Shown here in pieces: positions 52,037 through 60,417 of a stretch of 64,000 nucleotides of DNA. Each line of letters starts with the position of its first letter. The stretch's first letter is position 1. A program made the position numbers and the translations under genes. Under the pieces are notes generated by a model. It saw only the letters and a program-made list of their open reading frames with translations, made no database searches and was not told the DNA's origin. Source of the DNA: Paenibacillus turpanensis. GTDB taxonomy: Bacteria; Bacillota; Bacilli; Paenibacillales; YIM-B00363. The stretch is taken from assembly GCF_011421635.1 (NCBI RefSeq), contig NZ_WTLI01000004.1:124001-188000 (forward strand), read 5' to 3'.

Positions 52037-53038
52037 TTATGGGGTTGTGATCGTAATACTTCCTGACGCAAGCTTCTGCATAACATCATCCAGCACCTGT
52101 TGCTTTTCAGGCTCCAAGGTAATCACTCGAATCGGTGCAAGACCGACACCGTTGTCCTTCAACCCAAATACCATCTGCTTCTTCCCAAACTGTCCTTGAT
52201 TGGACACAAAATCTTTCACTGCAGAATGAATGGCAACATCCACATTTTTCAGCATCGATGTAAATACGGCCTTTTCCGCGATGAAAAATTGATCCGTATC
52301 CACCCCAACCGCAAGCGTGCCCCGCTCCGCCGATTCTTGAAGCGCACCGACGCCGGTAAAACCAGCCGCCGCATAAATGACGTCCACCTTATTTTTCGTG
52401 ATCATATCCGACGCAATCTTTGCCCCAAGATCCGCTTTTCCAAAGTCGCCTGCATACGTGACCGTCAGCTTAATCTTGGGATTGACCGCCAGAACCCCTT
52501 GCTCAAAGCCTTTTTGAAACTTATGAATCAACGGCACATCCACTCCCCCGATAAACCCGATCCGGTTCGTCTTGGTTACCAGCGCTGCCGCCGCCCCAGC
52601 AAGGAAGCTGCCTTCTTCTTCTTTAAAAGTAATCGACGCCACATTCGGCAGCTCCGAGATTTCATCAATGATTAAAAACTGCTTTTCTGGATAAAGCTTT
52701 GCGATCTTCTCTAAGCTTTCCTTCACCATAAAGCCTAGGCCGACAATTAAATCGCTATTGGCTTGAATCAGCTCCTCAAAGCCGGCATCATACGTTTTGG
52801 TTTGAGCGAGCTCGCGGTATTCAAACACGATTCCTTCCTCATCTCTCGCTTTCAACAATCCGCGAAAAGCCGCATCACTAAACGATTGATCGCCAAGGCC
52901 GACATCCGAGAGCATGATTCCGATTTTCATTTGTTTTTTAACCGGTTCGGCGTTCGGCTGCGCACAGCCTCCCAGCAAAACGACAGTTAGAAGAAGCGCT
53001 AGCCCCATCATCGCAATCGATCTAAGCTGAACCCTCAT
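52037..53038 (-). CDS. BMP/PnrA-family binding lipoprotein
   Basis: 333 residues. Lipobox LLGGC (cysteine about residue 26), then the BMP fold: [81 protein letters not shown] and [17 protein letters not shown]. PnrA-like members bind purine nucleosides for import. In this operon the partner is a chemoreceptor, so it may serve chemotaxis toward nucleosides or a similar compound. ATG 53038 has GGAG eight bases upstream. Confidence 0.87.
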   Translation of the reverse strand: MRVQLRSIAMMGLALLLTVVLLGGCAQPNAEPVKKQMKIGIMLSDVGLGDQSFSDAAFRGLLKARDEEGIVFEYRELAQTKTYDAGFEELIQANSDLIVGLGFMVKESLEKIAKLYPEKQFLIIDEISELPNVASITFKEEEGSFLAGAAAALVTKTNRIGFIGGVDVPLIHKFQKGFEQGVLAVNPKIKLTVTYAGDFGKADLGAKIASDMITKNKVDVIYAAAGFTGVGALQESAERGTLAVGVDTDQFFIAEKAVFTSMLKNVDVAIHSAVKDFVSNQGQFGKKQMVFGLKDNGVGLAPIRVITLEPEKQQVLDDVMQKLASGSITITTP

Positions 53039-53256
53039 GATCCACACTCCATGTTGTTTATAGTAAGCTTCTAAAACCCTTTTATCGGAATAGCACTTCC
53101 TTTTTGTTAGCTGTTTATTATTGGAAAAGGCTATACATAACTGGTCCTACCTAATATTTGCGTAGGCGCGCCACACCTTACCCCTTCTTTTTCCAACGTA
53201 GAACCTCATTTACATGGCAACACTACCTAGCAAATCCCATTCTCTGGAGGGGGCCT

Positions 53257-53631
53257 ATGAAAAACAAATACGTTACCCTGTTTTTAGTTTCAGCCGTATT
53301 TCTTTTCTTTGTCGTCTATTTTTCAACGATTAATCTCATTCTCAATTCGGAAGTTCAGCCAGGGCAAACCCTAACGTCCGTAAAAGAAGCGGTGAAGTCG
53401 GAGCAGTGGGAGGAAGCAGACCAAAAAGTTCAACAACTGAAGACCTTCTGGGGAACATTCCAATATCTCATGATGCTCAATTATGCGACAGAGGACTTCA
53501 CTTCGTTTGAAGAAAAGCTGGAGGATATGGATACAGCCGTTCAGCAAAAAGATAAGAGCGAGGTGCTGAAGGCCGCAAACCAAGCCCTCTATAACTGGAA
53601 TAATATGATGAGGCTCATTCCACAACCATAA
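53257..53631 (+). CDS. DUF4363 family membrane-anchored protein
   Basis: 124 residues. One N-terminal membrane helix (VTLFLVSAVFLFFVVYFSTI, about 5-24) is followed by a helical extracytoplasmic or cytoplasmic domain with KSEQWEEADQKVQQLKTFWGTFQYLMMLNYATEDFTSFEEKLEDMDTAVQ. This is the DUF4363 pattern. In Firmicutes it is often encoded next to DUF421, as here, where the DUF421 gene starts 13 bp later but is interrupted. ATG with GGAGGGGG upstream. Confidence 0.85.
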   Translation: MKNKYVTLFLVSAVFLFFVVYFSTINLILNSEVQPGQTLTSVKEAVKSEQWEEADQKVQQLKTFWGTFQYLMMLNYATEDFTSFEEKLEDMDTAVQQKDKSEVLKAANQALYNWNNMMRLIPQP

Positions 53632-53644
53632 GGAGGACGATTCC

Positions 53645-54340
53645 ATGACCGAGATCGCTGTTTATATGCTGCGCTGCATCATCATGCTCGTCATTACTTG
53701 GGCAGGCATCCGTCTACTTGGGAAAAAGACGATTGCCCAAATGACAGCCTACGAGTTGTCCGGAATGATGCTGTTAACTACTGTCGCTGCCGAGCCTCTC
53801 GTGGTTAAGGTTGCGTTCAAGGCGGCTTCCGGGGTTTAGATTCTGGGGATTTGTACCGTGCTTATCGGCTGGCTTTCTTTAAAAAAGTTTTTATACAATT
53901 TAGACTCAAAGCCGAGCATAGTCATTATGAACGGACAAATTGACAGGAAAGCGCTAAAACATGCGCAAATGAATCTCCCTTTTTTTCTTTCGCTGCTGCG
54001 GGAAAAAGGAATTTTCAATGTGTCCCAGGTGGAGTACGCCATTGTCGAGCCTAACGGAACCGTTTCCGTTATTCCGACAGCGCAGGATCGGCCGGTCACT
54101 CCAAAAGATTTACAATTGCAAACCCACGATGGCGGGATCGGCCTCCCACTCATCATCGATGGAGAGGTGCAGATCACCAATCTACAGTATAAAGGGTTGA
54201 ATACCGAATGGTTGGAAAATGAGATCCGTAAATCCGGGGCCACTCAAATTAAGGATGTCTTTTTGGCCGAGCTTGGACCGAACGGCAAACTGCATGTTGA
54301 CCTGCGATATACCAAGCTTCATAAGCCCGACCTGAAATAA
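53645..54340 (+). pseudogene. DUF421 (YetF-like) gene interrupted by an in-frame TAG
   Basis: The N-terminal part (64 codons, MTEIAVYMLRCIIMLVITWAGIRLLGKKTIAQMTAYELSG) stops at TAG 53837-53839. The same reading frame continues without a shift as ILGICTVLIGWLSLKKFLYNLDSKPSIVIMNGQ and the remaining YetF cytoplasmic domains to 54340. The join lies inside the third membrane helix. There is no frameshift, so a single base change (for example from CAG or AAG) explains it. Either the gene is dead or the codon is read through, and sequencing error cannot be excluded. An intact family member lies at 40613-41134, and the partner DUF4363 gene upstream is intact. Confidence 0.85.
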
Positions 54341-54519
54341 GGCGGAGAATTCCGCCTCTTCCCCCGGCCCACTCCGGCAATAAATGCTATCACTGCCTTT
54401 CCATCTCAGCGAGAATAGAGCCGCCGAAAGGTTGTATTCGTTCCCTTATAAGGGTAATCTTAAATCGACTGGTACAGGCAGACAGAAGATTATCATTAAT
54501 ATCGCTAGGAGTGGAGACC

Positions 54520-55239
54520 ATGCAATTTACCAACAAAACAGCAATCATTACCGGTGCGGGAAAAGGAATCGGCAAGGCTGCCGCCCAAGCCTTAGCGAAG
54601 CAAGGTGTTCGGCTTGGCTTGCTAGCCCGGAGCGCCTCCGATTTAGAGGCTCTGCAGCACGAGCTGAAGCAAAATTATGGTGTCGATGTGTTTTACGCGG
54701 CTGCCGATGTTTCCAAGCCAGAGGAAGTGAAACCGGCCAGCGCTCAATTGATTGAACAGCTCGGAGTCGTAGACATCCTGATCAACAATGCAGGGATCGC
54801 CACGTTTGGAACCGTCCTGGATATGGACCCGGCCGAGTGGGAGCGTATTATTCAAGTAAACCTGATGGGGACTTACTATGTTACAAGAGCGGTTCTGCCA
54901 GCCATGCTGGAGCGCAAGCAAGGCGACATTATTAATGTAGCCTCTACTGCCGGAGAAAGAGGCTTCGCGACCGGTTCTGCTTACTGCGCGTCTAAGTTCG
55001 CTGTCATGGGGCTGACCGAAGCACTGTTCCATGAGGTTCGTAAATCCAATATCCGTGTTACGGCCCTGACCCCAAGCACCGTAAACACCGAGCTGGCCGC
55101 CAAGGCCGGACTTCCGATCGGTGAGGAAGACCGCATGATGCAGCCGGAGGATGTGGCGCAGCTTATCGTCTCTGCCCTAATGCTGCCACCTCGTGTGGTC
55201 ATGAAAACCGCCGGCATTTTGACCACCAACCCGCAATAA
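54520..55239 (+). CDS. Short-chain dehydrogenase/reductase (FabG-like)
   Basis: 239 residues. TGAGKGIGKAAAQAL is the Rossmann glycine motif, NNAG at about residue 89, the catalytic Ser-Tyr-Lys in ASTAGERGFATGSAYCASKFAV, and LTPSTVNTEL after it. The classical SDR family reduces carbonyls with NAD(P)H. The best match is to 3-oxoacyl-ACP reductase-like proteins of Firmicutes, but without fatty-acid genes nearby the substrate is open. ATG 54520 has AGGAGTGGAG upstream; a GTG nine bases earlier overlaps that site. Confidence 0.9.
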   Translation: MQFTNKTAIITGAGKGIGKAAAQALAKQGVRLGLLARSASDLEALQHELKQNYGVDVFYAAADVSKPEEVKPASAQLIEQLGVVDILINNAGIATFGTVLDMDPAEWERIIQVNLMGTYYVTRAVLPAMLERKQGDIINVASTAGERGFATGSAYCASKFAVMGLTEALFHEVRKSNIRVTALTPSTVNTELAAKAGLPIGEEDRMMQPEDVAQLIVSALMLPPRVVMKTAGILTTNPQ

Positions 55240-55253
55240 TTGCACGCGGAAAC

Positions 55254-55286
55254 AATAAAGGGGTGCCCGCAAGGGCACCCCTTTTC
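55254..55286. terminator. Bidirectional terminator between SDR and feo genes
   Basis: AAGGGGTGCCC and GGGCACCCCTT form an 11-bp stem with a GCAA tetraloop, with A- and T-tracts on the two sides. Confidence 0.9.
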
Positions 55287-55315
55287 CAATTGGATTTCGA
55301 ATCAATCAGCGCCAT

Positions 55316-55492
55316 TTAATCGTTAACAGCCTGACGGTTGCGCCCGGCTGCCACCGTACTGCAAGAGGCTGGACAAGACTGCTCTTGTACACACCCTGCA
55401 CATCCCCCCTTCCGGCTTCGTCTAATGAAGCGGACCAGCGACCATCCGGAATAACCAAAAATTAGGGCTCCGATCAACACGTTGACAATCAC
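55316..55492 (-). CDS. FeoB-associated Cys-rich membrane protein
   Basis: 58 residues, with GTG start and GGAGGGG upstream. One membrane helix (VNVLIGALIFGYSGWSLVRFI) is followed by RSRKGGCAGCVQEQSCPASC, a cluster of five cysteines that may bind iron or take part in redox control. This is the small membrane protein commonly encoded after feoB in Firmicutes; its exact task in ferrous iron uptake is unknown. It starts 17 bp after feoB. Confidence 0.85.
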   Translation of the reverse strand: MIVNVLIGALIFGYSGWSLVRFIRRSRKGGCAGCVQEQSCPASCSTVAAGRNRQAVND

Positions 55493-55509
55493 TTTTACCC
55501 CTCCATTCG

Positions 55510-57528
55510 TTAGGACAGACCCAGCCATCTTCCCGTTTGATGTAGCAGCAGCACAAACAAATATGCGATCAACAGCCCACTTCCGATGGACAGCAGCATC
55601 CATTTGGTCGAATAGGTTTCTTTCTTAATCACCGCTACTGTGGCTAAGCACGGCACATATAAGAGGACAAAAGCCATAAATCCATACGCTGCCAGTGGGG
55701 TAAACTGTTCCGCCAGCATCCCCTGAAGCTCTGCTTCCGGTACAAAATAAATGATACTCATCGAAGCGACCACCACTTCTTTCGCAAGAAATCCGGTTAG
55801 CAGGGAAGCAGCGGCCTGCCAAGTTCCAAAACCGAGAGGCGTCAAGAGCGGCGCAAGGACTCCACCGATTAATGCTAGAAAGCTCTCGTTCATCTCTACC
55901 TGCAATCCTCCGGGTCCCGTGTAAGACAACAGCCAAATGAGCACCGAGCCTCCAAATATATACGTACCCGCTTTACGGATAAATCCCTTTCCTTTCTCCC
56001 ATGTGGAGCGCCATAATGTACGCGCCTGCGGAAGACGATACGGCGGGAGATCGATAATAAACACCGATTCTTCCCCGCGAAACGCAGTAGTCGATAGAAA
56101 TTTGGCATAGGCCAGCGCCACAACGATCCCAAGCACATAGAGGGAAAGGACAACAAACGCCTGGTTTGCTGCAAAAAATGCACCTGCGAAGAGAGCGTAC
56201 ACCGGAAGCCTTGCCGAACAAGACATAAACGGCGTCAATAAGATCGTCATCAGCCGTTCCTTCGGCTGTTCGATAGTTCTTGCGGCCATAACCCCCGGCA
56301 CATTGCAGCCAAAGCCAATCATGAGAGGGATAAAGGCCTTTCCGTTAATCCCGATTCCCTCCATCACTCGGTCCATAACCATGGCTACGCGCGCCATGTA
56401 ACCGGAATCCTCAAGGAGCGAAATAAACATAAACAAGATAAATATTTGCGGTACGAAGACAAGAACGCCGCCCACCCCGGCCACGATCCCATCCAGAATT
56501 AACGCTTTTATAAAAGAGGACGCTCCAACAGCCTCTAAGCCGGATGCCAGCAAATCCGTTAAAGGACCGCTTATCAAAAGATCCAACCGGTCCGATAACG
56601 GAAAACCGAGCCAATCAAAGGTAAGCATAAAAATCAGATACATAAGCAGCAAAAATACCGGAATTCCCCAAATGCGGTGGGTAACCACCCGATCTACACG
56701 GTCCGTGATCGTTTGCAGCTGGTCCGAGCCGTACGTAACCGCCTTCCGAACGGCGTCTTGAATAAACTGCTCCCTGCAGCGGAACAGGTACAGGGGAACC
56801 GACCGTGCCAGCTTTGCCTGAAGAAGCTGATCTTCCGTCTTCTTCCGAATATGCAGCAGCCTGTCCGGTTGAATAGTTCCGTTCGACAGCAAGTGCGAAG
56901 TGATCCGTTCATTGCCCTCAAGAAATTGAAGGGCGAGCCATCGTTTCGGTATTCCCGGCCAATTGGGAAGCTCGCTCTCTAGCTGATGAATCGCAGATTC
57001 GATTACGGGTCCGTAATCGATGGTCAACGGTGCTGCCGCTTCCAACCTGCCTTCCAGTAAAAACCGGCCCAGTTCCTCACACCCCTGCAGGGCCCTCGCG
57101 ACAACCGGCAGCACGGGTACGCCGAGCGCCTCCGATAACCGTTTCGGATCAACCAAAATCCCTCTCAGCTTGGCTACATCGACCATGTTTAAAGCGATCG
57201 TCAACGGTTTTCCGAATTCAAGCAGCTGCACAGTCAACTGCAGATTACGCACCAGCTGTGAAGCATCCACAATATTCAACAGCTCTACGCTGGACTCACT
57301 CATCAAGAAATCGGTGACGACCCCTTCATCGCGCGACAAGGGAATGAGAGAATACACGCCCGGAAGGTCGGTGATTGAACAGGTGCTGTTCCGGATCCAC
57401 CCCACCTTTTTCTCTACCGTGACCCCACTCCAATTGCCTACATATGCGTATGAGCCCGTCAATGCATTAAATAACGAGGTTTTCCCCGTATTGGGGTTTC
57501 CGAGAAGTGCAATCGTAGGAGCACTCAT
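55510..57528 (-). CDS. feoB: FeoB, ferrous iron transporter
   Basis: About 672 residues. The N-terminal G domain has GNPNTGKTS (G1), DLPGVYSL (G3) and NMVD (G4), and a small helical regulator domain follows. The C-terminal part has about eight to ten membrane segments with two Gate-like repeats (e.g. MSCSARLPVYALFAGAFF, GCNVPGVMAAR). The last region contains a Cys and conserved Tyr typical of the pore. FeoB moves Fe2+ into the cell using GTP. The ATG overlaps the feoA stop by 4 bp; the 36 codons before it belong to feoA in another frame. Iron control through the Fur box at 57778 is expected. Confidence 0.95.
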   Translation of the reverse strand: MSAPTIALLGNPNTGKTSLFNALTGSYAYVGNWSGVTVEKKVGWIRNSTCSITDLPGVYSLIPLSRDEGVVTDFLMSESSVELLNIVDASQLVRNLQLTVQLLEFGKPLTIALNMVDVAKLRGILVDPKRLSEALGVPVLPVVARALQGCEELGRFLLEGRLEAAAPLTIDYGPVIESAIHQLESELPNWPGIPKRWLALQFLEGNERITSHLLSNGTIQPDRLLHIRKKTEDQLLQAKLARSVPLYLFRCREQFIQDAVRKAVTYGSDQLQTITDRVDRVVTHRIWGIPVFLLLMYLIFMLTFDWLGFPLSDRLDLLISGPLTDLLASGLEAVGASSFIKALILDGIVAGVGGVLVFVPQIFILFMFISLLEDSGYMARVAMVMDRVMEGIGINGKAFIPLMIGFGCNVPGVMAARTIEQPKERLMTILLTPFMSCSARLPVYALFAGAFFAANQAFVVLSLYVLGIVVALAYAKFLSTTAFRGEESVFIIDLPPYRLPQARTLWRSTWEKGKGFIRKAGTYIFGGSVLIWLLSYTGPGGLQVEMNESFLALIGGVLAPLLTPLGFGTWQAAASLLTGFLAKEVVVASMSIIYFVPEAELQGMLAEQFTPLAAYGFMAFVLLYVPCLATVAVIKKETYSTKWMLLSIGSGLLIAYLFVLLLHQTGRWLGLS

Positions 57529-57752
57529 CGCCGTTCGACCCGAATCCTTTGCGCTTCGCGAGCCCGGATCCCGATGCCCTGCCCATCCATCATCACCATG
57601 TACGGGCCGCCAAAAGGCAGTTTTCTCCGAAGCCAAATTTCACTATGATCCTTCATTCCCAAATACATCAGCCTGTGCTGCACAACCTCATGCACCCTCG
57701 AGAAATCTACAATCCTCGCCTTTTCCCCTGGGCGCAGCTCCGACAAAACCAC
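57525..57752 (-). CDS. feoA: FeoA, ferrous iron transport accessory protein
   Basis: 75 residues, an SH3-like small protein: LSELRPGEKARIVDFSRVHEVVQHRLMYLGMKDHSEIWLRRKLPFGGPYMVMMDGQGIGIRAREAQRI is a clear FeoA pattern. It is thought to help FeoB activity. GTG 57752 has GGAGGAG six bases upstream; longer in-frame extensions run through the Fur box and are not coding. Confidence 0.92.
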   Translation of the reverse strand: MVLSELRPGEKARIVDFSRVHEVVQHRLMYLGMKDHSEIWLRRKLPFGGPYMVMMDGQGIGIRAREAQRIRVERR

Positions 57753-57777
57753 AATTATCTCCTCCACTCTTTGAAAA

Positions 57778-57792
57778 CGATAATTATTATCA
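57778..57792. promoter_or_regulatory. Fur box of the feoAB operon
   Basis: CGATAATTATTATCA matches the Bacillus Fur box consensus TGATAATNATTATCA at 14 of 15 positions. It lies 26 bp upstream of the feoA start, so strong iron repression is expected. Confidence 0.88.
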
Positions 57793-58010
57793 ATGATTTT
57801 GCGCCAATTATAATGGATAACCCAGGAAAAGGAAGTGACGGTAATCACAATTCCCTTAGATATTTGTTCACATCAGGCAGCCTTGGCAGCTACCTTCTGC
57901 CAAAATGCTTATGCTCTTCTTCTGCAGCTTGCGGATGGTTAGTGCTGGGAGGATGTTTTTTACCAAAGGATTGATGTAATTAAATTTTGAACGTTTTGTG
58001 AAAATACCGG

Positions 58011-58039
58011 TGGACAAATTCACAGAAAATTCATATAAT
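58011..58039 (+). promoter_or_regulatory. Near-consensus promoter of the 37-residue peptide gene
   Basis: TGGACA (58011-58016) and TATAAT (58034-58039) are separated by 17 nt. Transcription should begin near 58046, leaving a leader of about 139 nt that contains a CTAGG/CCTAG hairpin (near 58110-58133). Confidence 0.8.
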
Positions 58040-58184
58040 TATCTCACAGAACTAGTTCTTAATGCTTACTTAAGTGCAATCTAGCGACAATGGCAGTACA
58101 TACAACTAGGTCAATGTACATGCCTAGGTCTGTGGTTTCCCGCTTGCTCTTATTACAGATCATGATTCGAGAGGGGTATTACGT

Positions 58185-58298
58185 ATGGTACATGTTAAAG
58201 CAGTAATCAAAGGTTTCAGCTTCGGTCTCTTTGGAATCGGCGCCCTCCCGTTTCTCGTCGCTAACAACATTAAGGACCAATTGAACGGCAATCGATAA
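58185..58298 (+). CDS. Small hydrophobic protein of 37 residues, unknown function
   Basis: The frame reads MVHVKAVIKGFSFGLFGIG, then ALPFLVANNIKDQLNGNR, ending in TAA. It is preceded by GAGGGG eight bases upstream, a consensus-like promoter at 58011-58039 and followed by a clean terminator at 58325-58360. It therefore has a complete transcription unit. The middle (residues 8-27) is hydrophobic enough for one short membrane or amphipathic helix, with a charged tail. I do not recognise it. Candidates are a small regulatory membrane protein or a toxin-like peptide. Confidence 0.65.
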   Translation: MVHVKAVIKGFSFGLFGIGALPFLVANNIKDQLNGNR

Positions 58299-58324
58299 AG
58301 TGAACATTAAAGGTACAATACGTA

Positions 58325-58360
58325 AAAGCCCAGTGCCGTACAGGTACTGGGCTTGTTTTA
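58325..58360 (+). terminator. Intrinsic terminator after the 37-residue peptide gene
   Basis: AAGCCCAGT and ACTGGGCTT form a nine-base-pair stem with an 11-nt loop, followed by GTTTTATC. Confidence 0.85.
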
Positions 58361-58458
58361 TCTCTTTCCGGTTTTTGTGATTTCTTTTACATCTCCCGTA
58401 CTCCTCTTGGGCTATACTAATCGAATTCAACTTATCTCATATCTCGTAGGAGGAAGCT

Positions 58459-59079
58459 ATGACCCCCCAACCCGCTCAACAAGTGAAAATCATAACCGCC
58501 GATCCAAGCGCCATCGGCCTGTTTGGACTGGCCATCGTCACACTCGTCGCCTCATCGCAAAAGCTTGGCATCACCTCAGGCTACAGCTTTGTCATTCCGT
58601 GGGCTGTCTTTCTCGGCGCCTTCGCGCAGCTGTTCGCCTGCATCCAAGATGCCAAGCATAACAACACCTTCGGCATGACTGCCTTCGGTGCCTATGCATT
58701 CTTCTGGCTGGGCGTAGCCAGCAGCTGGCTGATCAAGCTCGGCGTCTTCGGCCCGGAGCTGGCCGGCACTGTGGATGGGCGGCAGCTCGGTTTCGCGTTC
58801 CTTGGCTATCTTATCTTCACGCTGTTCATGACCATCGGAGCGATCGAGACCAATAAAGTGCTGCTGATCATTTTTATATTGATCGATTTCCTGTTCCTTG
58901 GACTTATGCTTGACGCTTTCGGAGTCATGCCCGAAGTATTCCATAAGCTTGCCGCTTACGCCGAACTTGGCATCGCTCTTTTCTCGTTTTACGGAAGTGG
59001 AGCCGCCGTGCTGAACACGCATTTCGGCCGTGTCTTCCTTCCGATCGGCAAGCCGTTCGGTATTTTTAAGGAAAATTAG
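58459..59079 (+). CDS. Acetate/succinate transporter of the GPR1/FUN34/YaaH (SatP) family
   Basis: 206 residues with six membrane segments. DPSAIGLFGLAIVTLVASSQKLGI in helix 1, FLGAFAQLFACIQDAKHNNTFGMTAFGAYAFFWLG in helices 2-3, and the C-terminal YAELGIALFSFYGSGAAVLNTHFGR are typical. Members transport acetate and small monocarboxylates across the membrane as hexameric channels. ATG with AGGAGGAAGCT upstream. It ends at a complex terminator. Confidence 0.88.
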   Translation: MTPQPAQQVKIITADPSAIGLFGLAIVTLVASSQKLGITSGYSFVIPWAVFLGAFAQLFACIQDAKHNNTFGMTAFGAYAFFWLGVASSWLIKLGVFGPELAGTVDGRQLGFAFLGYLIFTLFMTIGAIETNKVLLIIFILIDFLFLGLMLDAFGVMPEVFHKLAAYAELGIALFSFYGSGAAVLNTHFGRVFLPIGKPFGIFKEN

Positions 59080-59101
59080 CCTTGGTCCACCTTTACAAAT
59101 G

Positions 59102-59193
59102 AAAAAGAACCAGCCGCTTGATGAGCTGCACCCCGATTGTTAGACCAAACTAACAATCAAGACGCGCTTCAACGAGAGGGTGGTTCTTTTTTT
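59102..59193. terminator. Branched inverted-repeat terminator between satP-like and deacetylase genes
   Basis: AAAAAGAACCA (59102-59112) pairs with TGGTTCTTTTT (59181-59191). It encloses a second perfect hairpin, GATTGTTAG (59135-59143) with CTAACAATC (59150-59158). It ends in a U-tract on both strands. The 92-bp size and nesting are unusual for a simple terminator. Confidence 0.6.
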
Positions 59194-59203
59194 ACCTCCA
59201 AGC

Positions 59204-60118
59204 TTACTGCGCCGCCGCTCGAGAAATTCCCCGCTTCACCCAATACTGCAGCCGGTACGGCGTCGCTTGCGGCACCCCGGCATGAATTCGCGGAATGAGC
59301 AGGGCAGCGTCATCCTGTCGAACCAGCCGCGGCTCGCCGGTAAACGCATACTGAATCCCCGCCGATTGATACACCTCAAGGCTTTGCGGATCATAGCTCC
59401 CGAACGGATAAGCCAGCATATGGGCTGCAGCCGTCGGCCGCCGTCCGGCACCAGTATACAGCTTTTGCAGCTCGGATTGGCAGCGCACTAAATCGTCGCG
59501 TACCCGCTTATGATACTCCTCGACCGTCTCCTGTTTGCCGTTCATATGGATGGGCTGCGCAAGAATGCCTTTTCCATCGTTAAAAATATGGCTTGCATGC
59601 GTATGGCAGCCGAACTCCGCCTTGGCCGGGCCTGCCTCATCGTTGTGCTGGAGAATAGCCTGGATCTGCGTCGTGGTTAAAAATTTATCTGTTTTTTTAC
59701 TCTGATATGCGTATCCCGTAATCAGAAACTGTACGGACGGAATTTCAAGTTCTTCTAATATGGGAAGAGCCGTCTGGGCGTAGCTGGCGAACCCGTCATC
59801 GAAAGTAACCAGCATCGCATCGTCCGGAATCTCAGCCTCTCCTTTCATAAAAGCCTCAAACTGATCAGAGGTAATAAAATGAGCGCCGTTCCCCTTTAAA
59901 AGCTCCAGCTGCGCACGAAATAGCTCCGGGGTGATGCTGTATTCCCCCTTATCGTAACTAATATCGTGATACTCCAGCACCGTTACCCGGCCGCTATAAT
60001 GCGGAGGATAAAAATAATACGCCGCGTACCCTCCCGCTCCGATCAAGCCAATTAATACACCGATAAGGATCAGCTTTACAAGGAGCTTTCCGTACTTCCT
60101 AACCCACAACAATGCCAT
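59204..60118 (-). CDS. Polysaccharide deacetylase with N-terminal membrane anchor
   Basis: 304 residues. A membrane helix (LLVKLILIGVLIGLIGAGGYAAYYFY, about 12-37) is followed by a NodB-type deacetylase domain: VLEYHDI, VTFDDGF (motif 1, metal Asp), CHTHASH (motif 2), and LAYPFGSYD, with a Glu- and Arg-containing C-terminal strand. PgaB-like enzymes remove acetyl groups from surface poly-N-acetylglucosamine or peptidoglycan, outside the membrane. The substrate is not known. Start ATG next to AGGAGG. Confidence 0.88.
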   Translation of the reverse strand: MALLWVRKYGKLLVKLILIGVLIGLIGAGGYAAYYFYPPHYSGRVTVLEYHDISYDKGEYSITPELFRAQLELLKGNGAHFITSDQFEAFMKGEAEIPDDAMLVTFDDGFASYAQTALPILEELEIPSVQFLITGYAYQSKKTDKFLTTTQIQAILQHNDEAGPAKAEFGCHTHASHIFNDGKGILAQPIHMNGKQETVEEYHKRVRDDLVRCQSELQKLYTGAGRRPTAAAHMLAYPFGSYDPQSLEVYQSAGIQYAFTGEPRLVRQDDAALLIPRIHAGVPQATPYRLQYWVKRGISRAAAQ

Positions 60119-60417
60119 CTTCCTCCTGTTATGCTCAATACAGTCGACTCTACTATATTTTCACGGAATATGCATCGAAAAATTGTTTTGCCCCACTTCA
60201 ACTCCGATACTGCCGTACACTTTCACCCAGCAATTTCTCCACCTCCTGCAGTTCCCTTGGGCAAGCCCATGCAATTCGTTATGAATTGATCCATTAGTAG
60301 AAAAAGAACCGGACGCCAGCTGCCGCTTTCGTCCGGTTCCCCTACGTGACTTCACAAGAGTTCGTATCCGTCTGGGCTTCTCAAATCTTGAGCCAGCTAT
60401 CGGTGCAGCTGTCTCCC
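60119..60417. other. Intergenic region ending in the terminator of the DUF4353 operon
   Basis: A clear terminator lies at 60301-60339 (on the minus strand GAACCGGACG pairs with CGTCCGGTTC, followed by TTTTTC). The rest carries CAATTC/GAATTG hairpin DNA and a short minus-strand fragment without a start codon (RIAWACPRELQEVEKLL), which may be decayed coding sequence. No gene is supported. Confidence 0.6.

Noticed and set aside
60119-60300. Possible short coding remnant (RIAWACPRELQEVEKLL)
   Set aside because: The frame is open for only about 26 codons, has no start codon, and cannot be assigned to a family.
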